Shown here piece by piece: positions 43,949 to 51,842 of a stretch of DNA of 64,000 nucleotides (within the stretch, counting starts at the first letter, position 1; each line of letters starts with the position of its first letter). The notes under the pieces were generated by a model. It did no database searches, was not told the origin of the DNA, and saw nothing but the letters and a program-made list of their open reading frames with translations. Origin of the DNA: an uncultured Eubacteriales bacterium (GTDB lineage: Bacteria > Bacillota > Clostridia > Oscillospirales > Oscillospiraceae). A program made the translations under genes and the position numbers. The stretch spans positions 124,001 through 188,000 of the forward strand of contig ONEB01000001.1 of assembly GCA_900316745.1 (NCBI GenBank), given 5' to 3'.

Positions 43949-46528
43949 TCATTCAAACAGTGTTAGTTGAAGATTGTCTGATTCGTCCAATGTTTCTGTA
44001 ATCGGCGCTGTTTTCTCTGTTTCTCTCAATAATCCATAAAAGAAAACCGAGCAAGCATCCACATTCAGCGAGCGTGTCTGATAATTTCTTGCAACCCGAT
44101 AAAAGCGGCGGTATTCGTCAGACGAAAAGAAAGCCATTTGCTTCTCGGTCACAACACGCTGTTCTTTCGGAATGAGGATTGCCACAGAACCGTTCACAAT
44201 GCAGTTGTTTGGCTTCTTCATCATCCGAGGCTTATATGTCATGTTCGGTGTCAAATACACATCATCACGATTGAGATAGAAAAAAACTGCAAGCGGTTTT
44301 GCCGCTTCTTTCGAAATATAAGCGTCATAGCCCTCTATATCGATCAACTTTTTCCCATCATCACTGATATTGCGCGACTTCAGAACGCGGATTTCTCCCT
44401 CATCCGAAAGCATCTTATTCGTTATTTGGCGGTCTCTGAACACTCTGAACACATTGAAATCCAGTTTTCTGCAAATATCGTCAAACTCACGGTCCCGGTA
44501 GATGATCCAATACGGCAGTTTCGGATCAAAAATGAACTTTTGCCGTTGATTCAGAAACATTCTGTGCGTGATTGACATGACGTGTGTATTGGCAGGTTTC
44601 CCCAAGCTGTTGATAAAGATTGCGATTGTCTCAACAAGCACGCCCGGAAAGCCGTTTTCCCCAAAGTCAATGATACAGTCTACCGCTTTCTCGGAAAGAT
44701 ACTCTCTTGTCTTGGCAAACTCAGGCGTATTTAATAAAAATTTCGGGAAAACAAGCGCAACATAATTTCCAATCCGGACCGCCTTATCCAAGAAAAAAGA
44801 GCAAATATTGGTTGTTTCTTGATTGACGGCATCTTTTCGGTATATATTGAGCAGATGATTACTGGACTTCATTTTGAAAAATGGTGGGTTCCCAATGATA
44901 TAGTCATATCGGTTTTCAAAATCATGAAGCAGAAAATCATCGACGATATAGTTGATCTGACAAGAATCCGGGACATGGCAGCTTCGCAGGAACAGCTTTG
45001 CAAACTCCAAGCTCTGTTTGTCGATATCAACCACATCGAGGATGATCTTTTTCCCCTCAAACTTTTTGATAATCAGCGGAAGAAAGTTTCCAACGCCGAC
45101 TGAGGGCTCCAGAATACGAATCGTATCTTTCTCTGTATCCGGAAGCTCTTTTATCATCTCCGTTATCAGTGTTTTGCCTGTAAAATAGGCTGCATGATCG
45201 GTCCTGCTTGTATTAGCCGCTTCAGCAATCTTCCCCAAAGATGTTACTGAAAGGCCCATTGGGTTTTCAACAATAAAATCGCGCAGATTATCCGGGTCTG
45301 TCAAATGATATTCAGAAATGATCTTCACAATTCTCGCAGTACTCAACGATGTGCATTCCATCGATGCAGCAATTCTTTTTGCAATGGATTGAAAAATTAC
45401 AGTTGGAACCGCTTCTCCCAAAGATTGGCGAATCTTAATCTCTTCTTTTTTTAGAATCGCACGTTTTTCTTCAACTGAACATGCGTTCAGATCATCAAAG
45501 TCCGTCTCGACCCATTTGAATGATTTGGGTACGGTCATCATCAGCATTAACTCCCGAATGCTAAAAACACGATCGTCACGGGGATGCACTGTATTTTGAC
45601 TTGCCAGCTGATCGTTCCGCGTATGGATACAGGGTCCAACTTTATCCCAAAACTGGCGCCTGTACTTATCCCCGTTTTTTTGCTGATTGATCACGATTTT
45701 CCCGTTAATGACTTGGTGAGGTTTCTTTGTAATCTCCTCGTTGTCAAAAGCGGATTCTCCCTCTTTGACATCTGCGATCCACGCCCTCATGTGCTCAGGA
45801 TAGGCCCGAAACGCATGATAGATATCTTCCTTGTCAATCTCGCCGAATTGCTCGAGCGGTCTCAGATTCCCGATTACCTCACGCAGTGTTTTTTCATTTT
45901 GTAATTCCGGATAAAGCTCCAAAGGAGATATCTCATCCGAATAGTCTTTCGAAACACCAATGACCACCGTTCTTTGCCGACTGGAGCACGCCCCGTAGTC
46001 CTTAAAATTCAGGATTCGGGAAACATAAGAGTATTCTTGTCCCAGACCATTCTCAACGGCTTCAGCAATTGGTTTGTTTTCGCCATCAACATCCGTACAA
46101 ATCGTTTTCATAAACGATGGGACGTTTTCGAAAACAAAAAAGCGAGGATGGATCTTCTTTATGATTTTAATAGATTCCACCACAAGAGAGTTTCGAACAA
46201 TCTCTGAATTGCTTTTTTTGTGATTGGCCACGGACATTCCCTGGCACGGGGGCGTTGCAATCACGACATCAACACGCGAAAGGTTCTCTTTCTTTTTCCA
46301 GAGATCAATCTGTGCATAAAGCAAATCTTTGATCGCGGTTTCCGAAATATCGCCGCAAATGTATCCGCTATCATACTTGCACTTATGATTAAACCGCTGA
46401 ATATCCAGTCTTCTTGCAATCTTCTCATTCGTAGCGATACATTCAAATCCCTCTAAAGCAAAACCATAGCACCCAATACCGGCACCGCTAAACAAGCTGA
46501 TATAGGTATGTTTCTTTGCTGATTTCAT
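43949..46528 (-). CDS. Fused DNA methyltransferase: N-terminal cytosine-C5 domain plus C-terminal adenine-N6 domain
   Basis: About 859 residues from the ATG at 46528 (ribosome site GGAGCGTAAGAAG). The N-terminal half is a C5-cytosine methyltransferase: ISLFSGAGIGCYGFALEG near residue 10, catalytic VIATPPCQGMSVANHK near 92, FFVFENVPSFMK near 128, and CSSRQRTVVIGVSKD near 180. The C-terminal half is a gamma-type N6-adenine methyltransferase: RILEPSVGVGNFLPLI near 470 and YDYIIGNPPFFKMKSSNHLL near 545. One protein thus carries two chemistries, which fits protection of the two strands of an asymmetric site. It is first in an operon with the HNH nuclease, AT-rich relative to neighbours, and clearly acquired. 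Confidence 0.88.
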   Translation of the reverse strand: MKSAKKHTYISLFSGAGIGCYGFALEGFECIATNEKIARRLDIQRFNHKCKYDSGYICGDISETAIKDLLYAQIDLWKKKENLSRVDVVIATPPCQGMSVANHKKSNSEIVRNSLVVESIKIIKKIHPRFFVFENVPSFMKTICTDVDGENKPIAEAVENGLGQEYSYVSRILNFKDYGACSSRQRTVVIGVSKDYSDEISPLELYPELQNEKTLREVIGNLRPLEQFGEIDKEDIYHAFRAYPEHMRAWIADVKEGESAFDNEEITKKPHQVINGKIVINQQKNGDKYRRQFWDKVGPCIHTRNDQLASQNTVHPRDDRVFSIRELMLMMTVPKSFKWVETDFDDLNACSVEEKRAILKKEEIKIRQSLGEAVPTVIFQSIAKRIAASMECTSLSTARIVKIISEYHLTDPDNLRDFIVENPMGLSVTSLGKIAEAANTSRTDHAAYFTGKTLITEMIKELPDTEKDTIRILEPSVGVGNFLPLIIKKFEGKKIILDVVDIDKQSLEFAKLFLRSCHVPDSCQINYIVDDFLLHDFENRYDYIIGNPPFFKMKSSNHLLNIYRKDAVNQETTNICSFFLDKAVRIGNYVALVFPKFLLNTPEFAKTREYLSEKAVDCIIDFGENGFPGVLVETIAIFINSLGKPANTHVMSITHRMFLNQRQKFIFDPKLPYWIIYRDREFDDICRKLDFNVFRVFRDRQITNKMLSDEGEIRVLKSRNISDDGKKLIDIEGYDAYISKEAAKPLAVFFYLNRDDVYLTPNMTYKPRMMKKPNNCIVNGSVAILIPKEQRVVTEKQMAFFSSDEYRRFYRVARNYQTRSLNVDACSVFFYGLLRETEKTAPITETLDESDNLQLTLFE

Positions 46529-46606
46529 TCTTCTTACGCTCCTTGCAAAGCTTGTCGTCCGGCAGGGACTGTTTCTATCATTATAGAACACAATTCTACA
46601 TTTTTT

Positions 46607-46636
46607 ATTATATCACAAACTTCACGCAAAAACCAA
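46607..46636 (-). promoter_or_regulatory. Promoter of the RM operon
   Basis: On the minus strand TTGGTT (46636-46631), an 18-nt spacer and a perfect TATAAT (46612-46607). A second TATAAT occurs about 27 nt closer to the gene (near 46585) without a clear -35. Confidence 0.55.
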
Positions 46637-46714
46637 TCATTCTCGCTATTTTTTTATCGTCGCCACCTGATTCCATTGCAGTCAGATGCACAGTTAGAAT
46701 AAACGAGTAAACGA

Positions 46715-46754
46715 AAAAGAGCTGTCTGGATTTCAAAAATCAGATAGCTCTTTT
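46715..46754. terminator. Hairpin terminator near a decayed element end
   Basis: AAAAGAGCTGTCTG pairs with CAGATAGCTCTTTT (one mismatch) with A and T runs on either side. It is very similar in sequence to the hairpin at 57871-57913 next to the right end of the intact element. Confidence 0.72.
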
Positions 46755-46824
46755 CGTAGAGAATATGGCTTCTGGTGGTTTCTCGTGACACCAATTCTCC
46801 TGCATGCATGACGTACACAGGCTT

Positions 46825-46844
46825 TTGGGATCAAATTGGGATCA
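46825..46844 (+). repeat. Tandem TTGGGATCA pair, 11-nt period (candidate integrase arm sites)
   Basis: TTGGGATCA at 46825-46833 and 46836-46844, exactly one helical turn apart. It resembles in layout the pairs at 48515, 48717 and 57940. Function as recombinase arm sites is inference. Confidence 0.5.
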
Positions 46845-47220
46845 GGAATTGCTATCACGGTGCCAGTTGTTTATCGGCTTCATCCAGATGATAAAGCGCT
46901 GAAGGATAAACACCTGCGTGTAATTTACTAATTTAAAGTGATTTTACACCATATCTTTCGAATTGTCCAGAGCAATTCTTTCTTCCCTATTCGAGTTATC
47001 ATTCGTTTATTCTCAAGATTGACCAATGACGTCGACGGACTGATTAACAGCAGTGGTAGCATGAGGTGTGCCCTCACAAGCCGCTGAATCCGCCATAATG
47101 CTGTTGAGCACACTTGCATTTACAATTCAAATAAGATAGACTATTAGAGTCATCCATACTGAACATAAAAAACGGTATTATGAATCGGGGCAACAATCTG
47201 TATTTGTGAGGTAATACCAA

Positions 47221-47697
47221 ATGATTAAGCGTTTATTAGATTACCAAATAGATGATTGTATTTCTCGTTTTCGCACGTTTAACAATTTAAGAATAAAAGA
47301 TTTCAATCAGTCAATTGCGGTCGCGGTTGAGATTGATCAAGGTAATTCGCCAGTAGAATGTACGTTTCGACTCAAGATAAAAGATTCTAGAAGATTTATC
47401 AATCGTCATCCGCAAGCCATATTGAAAGGGAAGCTTTCTGTGGTGGATGGCCAAACCTTGGTGGTTGCAAAATACACTTATTCTCCTTTAGCGTACTTTA
47501 TGTTTCTTCAAATGATTCTGATTCCTGTAATCGCATACTTTGTAAAGGATCACAGCTTTCATTTTGCCCTCTCCGCCTTGCTGACTCTCATTTTACTCAA
47601 CATTGTTTATGGGCAGTATGCCAAACAACACAGACGGATTTTAGCGCAAGCATTAGACTGTATCTTGGAGGACAATCGATTTCAGGACACAGACTGA
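47221..47697 (+). CDS. Membrane protein of unknown function, 158 residues
   Basis: The ATG at 47221 follows GTGAGGTAATACCAA. The first 90 residues are soluble and rich in charged and beta-forming residues (RFRTFNNLRIKDFNQSIAVA; VECTFRLKIKDSRRFINRHP). Two membrane segments follow (about 88-106, YFMFLQMILIPVIAYFV, and 111-127, FALSALLTLILLNIVYG), then a basic tail. It resembles small membrane proteins such as PH-domain-like (bPH) types only in outline. Base composition is AT-rich like the RM genes. It sits alone in the decayed part of the island and may be cargo of the older element. Confidence 0.65.
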   Translation: MIKRLLDYQIDDCISRFRTFNNLRIKDFNQSIAVAVEIDQGNSPVECTFRLKIKDSRRFINRHPQAILKGKLSVVDGQTLVVAKYTYSPLAYFMFLQMILIPVIAYFVKDHSFHFALSALLTLILLNIVYGQYAKQHRRILAQALDCILEDNRFQDTD

Positions 47698-47787
47698 CTA
47701 TTACACAAAGTACAGAGAGCACAGGGAACGCACAACGGGTGGTGCTATGTGTTGATGGATTATTCATTGTACACCCCCATTTCTTAA

Positions 47788-47810
47788 ACGCGTCTCAAAC
47801 TGAGACGCGT
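47788..47810. repeat. Inverted repeat abutting the promoter of XRE regulator 1 (candidate operator)
   Basis: ACGCGTCTCA / TGAGACGCGT with a 3-nt AAC centre, ending one base before the -35 at 47812. It is compact and highly symmetric, as expected for a dimeric HTH protein; without a T-run it is less likely a terminator. Confidence 0.55.
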
Positions 47811-47811
47811 T

Positions 47812-47839
47812 TTGACAAATAAACCCAATCCCGTATAAC
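47812..47839 (+). promoter_or_regulatory. Promoter of XRE regulator 1
   Basis: TTGACA (47812-47817), a 16-nt spacer and TATAAC (47834-47839), about 90 nt before the ATG at 47929. Confidence 0.65.
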
Positions 47840-47928
47840 GCAAGGGACGGTTCTCAGTATTGACGGATAGATGTTATGTTGTAGATCTCATTTCGTATAA
47901 TCTAACTGCCTCTTTTGAGGTGTCTCAC

Positions 47929-48399
47929 ATGGCAATTGGCGAACGTATTCGCTTTCTGCGAAACCTTAGAAACATGACACAAAAGTATCTCGGTATGACG
48001 CTCGGTTTCCCGGAGAAATCTGCTGATGTCCGTCTTGCACAGTACGAATCCGGAACCAGAACACCCAAAGAGGATCTGATCAAAGAGCTTGCTTCCATTC
48101 TGGACGTCTCTCCATCTGCACTCACCGTCCCGGATATTGACAGCTATGTCGGCGTCATGCACACCTTGTTCGCTCTGGAAGATTTGTACGGAATCCGAAT
48201 CGTAAAAACAGACGGAAATCCGCATATCGTGATCGATGCTCTGGCGTCTCCAAGTGCACGTGAGCTGCGCACACACCTTTGCGACTGGATGGAAGTCTCC
48301 GGGAAGTACCATAATGGAGAAATCAGCAAGGAAGCGTACGATGACTGGAGATACCACTATCCTCGCGGTGCATCCGGCTACGTAAAACTGCCTGAATAA
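47929..48399 (+). CDS. XRE-family transcriptional regulator 1 (decayed element copy)
   Basis: About 156 residues from the ATG at 47929, where the N-terminus MAIGERIRFLRNLRNMTQ matches that of the related regulator at 55199; the frame upstream is not conserved. The helix-turn-helix spans residues about 5-60 (TQKYLGMTLGFPEKSADVRL, ending TPKEDLIKELASIL). A C-terminal domain shares PDIDSYVGVMHTLFALEDLY with its paralogue. It is about two-thirds identical to the second regulator over the first 100 residues but has a shorter, diverged end. It probably controlled the integration and excision genes of an element that has since lost them. Confidence 0.85.
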   Translation: MAIGERIRFLRNLRNMTQKYLGMTLGFPEKSADVRLAQYESGTRTPKEDLIKELASILDVSPSALTVPDIDSYVGVMHTLFALEDLYGIRIVKTDGNPHIVIDALASPSARELRTHLCDWMEVSGKYHNGEISKEAYDDWRYHYPRGASGYVKLPE

Positions 48400-48406
48400 C
48401 AGAAAA

Positions 48407-48453
48407 AGCAAAATGGCTCTGCTGACCTCAAAAGTCAACAGAGCCATTTTGCT
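48407..48453. terminator. Terminator after XRE regulator 1
   Basis: Long stem AGCAAAATGGCTCTG / CAGAGCCATTTTGCT extended by TGAC/GTCA (single unpaired bases) around CTCAAAA. A-rich and T-rich flanks let it work both ways. Confidence 0.82.
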
Positions 48454-48514
48454 CAAAGAATTGATGTTCAGAATAACAGCAGAAGGGCAATCAAGAATAA
48501 ATCAAAAATTGCCC

Positions 48515-48533
48515 TGCTATCATAATGCTATCA
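48515..48533 (+). repeat. Tandem TGCTATCA pair, 11-nt period (candidate arm sites of the older element)
   Basis: TGCTATCA at 48515-48522 and 48526-48533, ending 70 nt before the left att core. The spacing is the same as in the GTTGCCA pair near the right end of the intact element. Confidence 0.5.
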
Positions 48534-48602
48534 CGAGAGAACCGAAGGGGCTGAAAAAGCATTGATATTCAACGATTTTTCGTCTCTATTGCCCACTTTT
48601 TA

Positions 48603-48616
48603 ATTATTCCCACTCG
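48603..48616. repeat. Left attachment-site core (attL)
   Basis: ATTATTCCCACTCG, identical to the guaA-derived copy at 58016-58029. The sequence on its right departs at once from guaA (GCTCCCTG instead of ATCGTGG). Confidence 0.82.
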
Positions 48617-48690
48617 CTCCCTGAAAGCTTGACTTAAACAGTTTTGTATGGGAAATATGGTACTGAGTGTTTTGATTATCTGTATTCTCC

Positions 48691-48716
48691 ATCGGATATG
48701 GGCTATCCGATTTTTT
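48691..48716 (+). terminator. Hairpin terminator inside the left end of the element
   Basis: ATCGGATA / TATCCGAT stem followed by TTTTTT. It insulates the element from upstream transcription. Confidence 0.68.
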
Positions 48717-48734
48717 GTTGCCAATATGTTGCCA
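48717..48734 (+). repeat. Tandem GTTGCCA pair, 11-nt period (left arm)
   Basis: GTTGCCA at 48717-48723 and 48728-48734. The same heptamer with the same period is at 57940-57957 near the right end, so one integrase could bind both arms. Confidence 0.6.
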
Positions 48735-48882
48735 GGGATATTTGAAAAGAGCGGTGGAGAATCCTCTCCACTGCTTGTTTTCTTTATTTATATTATACTG
48801 GAAAAACAGATTTTTTCAAGTCTTGTTTTTCTGCATTTACTTTCATATACTAAAGACACTTCTCGAGGAAAGCTGGTTTGTT

Positions 48883-49698
48883 ATGAAGTACATGCATTTC
48901 AAAGCCTCCTGTTCCTATGCCGCGCTCGCTGCGATCATGGAGCTGAACGGGGTGGATACGGAGGATTATAAAATTGCGCTTGAAATCAAGCTGCCGTGGC
49001 TGTTTTCCAAAGAGGACGGCGCATATATCTCCGGCCCCATGCTGCAGTGCGCAAAATGGTTCAACCTGTGGCTCCTTCCCCGTGGGTATCGAATGGCCGA
49101 GAAGATGGTAGAGCGGGGGCAGCTATGCAGTTACCTTCGTGCACACAAGCCTGCGATGCTCGGCATCCAAACGCCGTACGGAAAGCACGCCGTTGTTTTC
49201 ACAGGATTTGACGGGAAATACCGATTTATGAATCCTACCCATGAAAACAGCGGCGAATACACCGAAATGTCTTTTTCCGAGGAAGGATTGCTGGCCCTGG
49301 TCGATCAGGAAACGATGGTGGGAACGTTGATCCCCGCAGAGGCTGAGCCGCAGTTGTTGACTCCGTATCTGAAGACTTCGTTATCCGTAATCAGGGAAAA
49401 CTGCGCGGCGATAGAAGCCTTTGCTGCGGAAAAGCATGATCCGAACGCTTATTTCCCCATGATGAACTGCCTGTTCAGGCCCCTGCTCCTTGACGGTATT
49501 ACCATGCTGGAGCTTGTCGGTGAAACCGCTCTCGCACAGAAATTCACAGCACTGCAGCAGCAGTTTATGGCCTTTATGCGCGGGACACGTGAGGAAGCAC
49601 TGCGGGAAACGCTTTCCATGGACAGCTTGCATGACCTGACCGAACAATATGCCAGCTTGATCGAGCAACAGATCGAACGTCTGGAGGAAGAAACATGA
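48883..49698 (+). CDS. Papain-like/C39-like cysteine-peptidase-fold protein, element cargo
   Basis: About 271 residues from the ATG at 48883 (GAGGAAAGC lies upstream at a somewhat long distance; an in-frame ATG three codons in is possible). MKYMHFKASCSYAALAAIME near the N-terminus puts Cys10 in a papain-fold nucleophile position. GIQTPYGKHAVVFTGFDGKY near residue 95 supplies the His, and FMNPTHENSG the Asn/Asp. This Cys-His-Asn order matches C39-like and other papain-like folds. The C-terminal 130 residues are helical (MMNCLFRPLLLDGITMLELV) with no named domain. It has no signal peptide. The stop overlaps the start of the ART-like gene by 4 nt. Peptidase activity is a prediction; no target is known. 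Confidence 0.68.
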   Translation: MKYMHFKASCSYAALAAIMELNGVDTEDYKIALEIKLPWLFSKEDGAYISGPMLQCAKWFNLWLLPRGYRMAEKMVERGQLCSYLRAHKPAMLGIQTPYGKHAVVFTGFDGKYRFMNPTHENSGEYTEMSFSEEGLLALVDQETMVGTLIPAEAEPQLLTPYLKTSLSVIRENCAAIEAFAAEKHDPNAYFPMMNCLFRPLLLDGITMLELVGETALAQKFTALQQQFMAFMRGTREEALRETLSMDSLHDLTEQYASLIEQQIERLEEET

Positions 49699-50228
49699 CA
49701 CAGAAAACGACGTTTTACCACGGCAGCGTGATTGGCGGGCTGGACGTCATTCTTGCGAACGCTACGTCCCATGTCGATGGGAGCAGCGTTGCCTATTTCA
49801 CGACAGATCGGGTCTACGCCCTGGTCTGCTGCAGGAGCAGGCAGGAAAACTTCGTTACCATGGGCCCTGATCGAAACGGAATACAGCATTATTTCGAGCG
49901 ATTTCCGGACCAACTGAAAACGATGTATGAAGGGAAAGAAGGTTTCCTTTATCAGCCTGTTTCAACGGTTGCTCTAACAAATACCAAAGGCCACACCTGG
50001 GAGAGTCCTGTCAACGTACCTGTTATCCAGACGGAGCATATCCCGAATGTCTATCCGGAGATTCTCTGGGAGGAGGCTGCCGGAAACGTGATCGTCCACC
50101 GCTACGCTGAGATCGATCCCGCAGAGCAGAAGCTGCACGCAAACTATATCCGGGATCATCTGAACGATCCGCTTAACACGGAATACCGGGAGTTCCTGAT
50201 CCAGCACTTTTCATCCTTGTGGGACTGA
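49695..50228 (+). CDS. ADP-ribosyltransferase-like protein, element cargo
   Basis: A 177-residue soluble protein starting MTQKTTFYHGSVIGGLDVIL. YHGS at residues 8-11, followed by a Gly-Leu-x-x-Ile helix and AYFTTDRVYALVCC near 33, is the pattern of NAD-binding ADP-ribosyltransferase-fold proteins (YHGT...Y-x-T-x-d-x-x-x-A), though the catalytic glutamate is not clear. The EGFLYQPVSTVAL segment near 82 may carry it. The start codon overlaps the stop of the peptidase-like gene (ATGA), so the two are made together. It could act as a toxin, a modifier of nucleic acid or protein, or a binding-only relative. Fold assignment is by eye. Confidence 0.6.
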   Translation: MTQKTTFYHGSVIGGLDVILANATSHVDGSSVAYFTTDRVYALVCCRSRQENFVTMGPDRNGIQHYFERFPDQLKTMYEGKEGFLYQPVSTVALTNTKGHTWESPVNVPVIQTEHIPNVYPEILWEEAAGNVIVHRYAEIDPAEQKLHANYIRDHLNDPLNTEYREFLIQHFSSLWD

Positions 50229-50250
50229 TGGGTTAGGACATAGTAATAGG

Positions 50251-50270
50251 GGCGGGGATTGCTCCCCGCC
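50251..50270. terminator. Hairpin between the convergent ART-like and tnpV genes
   Basis: Perfect 8-bp stem GGCGGGGA / TCCCCGCC with a TTGC loop. It lacks a T-run, so it is either a weak terminator or a structural element. Confidence 0.4.
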
Positions 50271-50279
50271 GCCGTAACT

Positions 50280-50657
50280 TCATGCGTAAATCAGATCGTT
50301 GTTTACCACCTCCATTGCCCGATTTTGGATGTTGTTCATGCGTTGCACCCACATCATTTGGTCCTGGGCCTTGAGCTGTTCAGTGACGCCCTCACGGACG
50401 GCCATCTGCTTTACCAGCTCAAGAAACATGGCCTCTGCCTGCTCGTTCAAATCGGCCAGATAACCGTTCAGCTTGCCGGTGATCTGCAGCTCTGTGTACA
50501 GCGTCTTTCGATGCTGACGGAGATACCGCAGGTGCCGCTGGCCCCATACGCCGATGGGCCGCCGTTCTTCGGATGGTACGGTCAGGCACGGGAGATAATA
50601 GTCCCCGTGCAGCTCGTACCACAGTCCGTTCTTTTCGTCATAGACTTGCTTTTCCAT
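50280..50657 (-). CDS. tnpV: TnpV family transposon-encoded protein
   Basis: A 125-residue protein beginning MEKQVYDEKNGLWYELHGDY, with PIGVWGQRHLRYLRQHRKTL near residue 35 and the helical end ERMNNIQNRAMEVVNNDL-like. This is the small TnpV protein found on many clostridial integrative elements; its biochemical role is not established. It starts 9 nt after the relaxase gene and is the last backbone gene read leftwards. Normal length. Confidence 0.82.
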   Translation of the reverse strand: MEKQVYDEKNGLWYELHGDYYLPCLTVPSEERRPIGVWGQRHLRYLRQHRKTLYTELQITGKLNGYLADLNEQAEAMFLELVKQMAVREGVTEQLKAQDQMMWVQRMNNIQNRAMEVVNNDLIYA

Positions 50658-50666
50658 TGTGTGACC

Positions 50667-51842
50667 CTACCTTTCATAATCATTACTTCTTTGGCGTTGC
50701 CGCCGTTTTGCCTGTTGTGCTTCCCTGGCCTGAGTGACCAGATCATCGATCTGCCTGCTCCCGAACACTTTCCGAAGGAGGGCATAGTCCTTGTTCTGCT
50801 CCCGCAGAGCGGCGTTTTCCTCTTTGAGCCGGTCATTGCTTCTTGCGAGACCCTCGTTGTCCCGATACAGCTCTCCGTTTGTTTTATCGATCCGGTGATA
50901 ATTGTCCTGGACTTTGAAATACCGGATCAGCAGGCTTTTCACAAGTTTTTTCAGCCGTTTTACCAGCGGCTCCGCAAACTTGGCCTTGTAGCTTTTAGCC
51001 GACATGAACCCCTGTGGCTCGGGAAGCTGATATTCTGGATCGTTTGCCAGTTTTTCTTCCATGTCTTGGTATGATTGATTGCCGTCCTCCAGATTGTTGA
51101 TCCGCTTGGCCAGGGTGTTGAATTCTGCCGACTTGTCGGCCAGCTTTTCTTCCACGGCGACAAGCTCCTTCGTGCGCTCCTGTTTCTTATAGTCGATCAC
51201 GCTCAAATGCTCCTCGTGGGTGCCTTTCTGCTCCCATTCAAAGCCATGCCGGAACATGGCTATGGCAAGCTCCTTCTTTTCGGACAGTACCCATTGATTC
51301 CATTCCGTTGCTCCACGGGTGCCGCCACGAAAACCCTGTGCCGCCAGCGCCTTCTTCAGCGACACACGGGTATCTAGGCCCCGGCTGCTGCCGGTAGTGA
51401 ATGGAACATAATCAATGTGGATATGGGGCGTCGCCTCGTCCATGTGCAGATGGGCGGAGAAAACGTACAGGTTGGGGTTGCGTTCCTGAAAGCCCCGGTA
51501 GTATTCGTCCAGCGCCGCTTTGGCCTGCTCTCCGACCTCCGTTTCTGAGCCGGTATCGTCCCGATTGCCGATCTGCAGGATCAGCTCATGGAAGGGCTTT
51601 TCCTGCTTGCCGGTACGGATCTTTTCATAGTAATCGTCGATCCTCCTGTCGGAACGTGTCTGTTTGGCGTTATACCGTTCCAGGGCTTCGTCGAACAGCT
51701 TATGATATACCTGCTTGATCGGCTCGTTGCAGTAATCCACGTTGAGGTGAGAACGCTCGCCGTTCACGTTTTCAGCCTTGAACTTGCGGCTGTTGTGGTT
51801 GACGGAGCCTTTTCCGACCATGGCGCTGATCGTTCTTTTCAT
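50667..51842 (-). CDS. MobV-family relaxase (Pre/Mob)
   Basis: A 391-residue mobilization relaxase that nicks oriT and pilots the strand into a recipient using another element's conjugation pore. The MobV signature HLHMDEATPHIHIDYVPF is near residue 131, with LNVDYCNEPIKQVYHKLFDE near 33 and the conserved KKALAAQGFRGGTRGATEWN region near 165. The C-terminal part is a long coiled coil (about 215-380). The ATG at 51842 is preceded by GGAAGGGTGTG. The inverted-repeat-rich region upstream is the likely oriT. No intact conjugation genes accompany it. Confidence 0.92.
   Translation of the reverse strand: MKRTISAMVGKGSVNHNSRKFKAENVNGERSHLNVDYCNEPIKQVYHKLFDEALERYNAKQTRSDRRIDDYYEKIRTGKQEKPFHELILQIGNRDDTGSETEVGEQAKAALDEYYRGFQERNPNLYVFSAHLHMDEATPHIHIDYVPFTTGSSRGLDTRVSLKKALAAQGFRGGTRGATEWNQWVLSEKKELAIAMFRHGFEWEQKGTHEEHLSVIDYKKQERTKELVAVEEKLADKSAEFNTLAKRINNLEDGNQSYQDMEEKLANDPEYQLPEPQGFMSAKSYKAKFAEPLVKRLKKLVKSLLIRYFKVQDNYHRIDKTNGELYRDNEGLARSNDRLKEENAALREQNKDYALLRKVFGSRQIDDLVTQAREAQQAKRRQRQRSNDYER

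Larger units (their letters stand above)
46529..47220. other. Gene-free stretch left of the decayed element
   Basis: About 690 nt. It holds the RM promoter (46607-46636), a terminator hairpin (46715-46754) and a tandem TTGGGATCA pair with an 11-nt period (46825-46844) like those at the mobile-element ends. The rest is AT-rich sequence with no frame that looks like a gene. A 63-codon minus-strand frame at 46928-47119 has no ribosome site and a shadow-like composition. Confidence 0.6.
48400..48882. other. Junction between the decayed element and the intact element
   Basis: About 480 nt without a gene. In order: a terminator (48407-48453), a TGCTATCA pair (48515-48533), the left 14-bp att repeat (48603-48616), a hairpin (48691-48716), a GTTGCCA pair (48717-48734) and an AT-rich leader to the next gene. 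Frames starting at 48648 and 48715 are extensions of, or shadows to, the gene starting at 48883. Confidence 0.7.

Noticed and set aside
46928-47119. 63-codon minus-strand frame in the gap left of the decayed element
   Set aside because: No ribosome site and no family resemblance; could be gene debris but cannot be supported.
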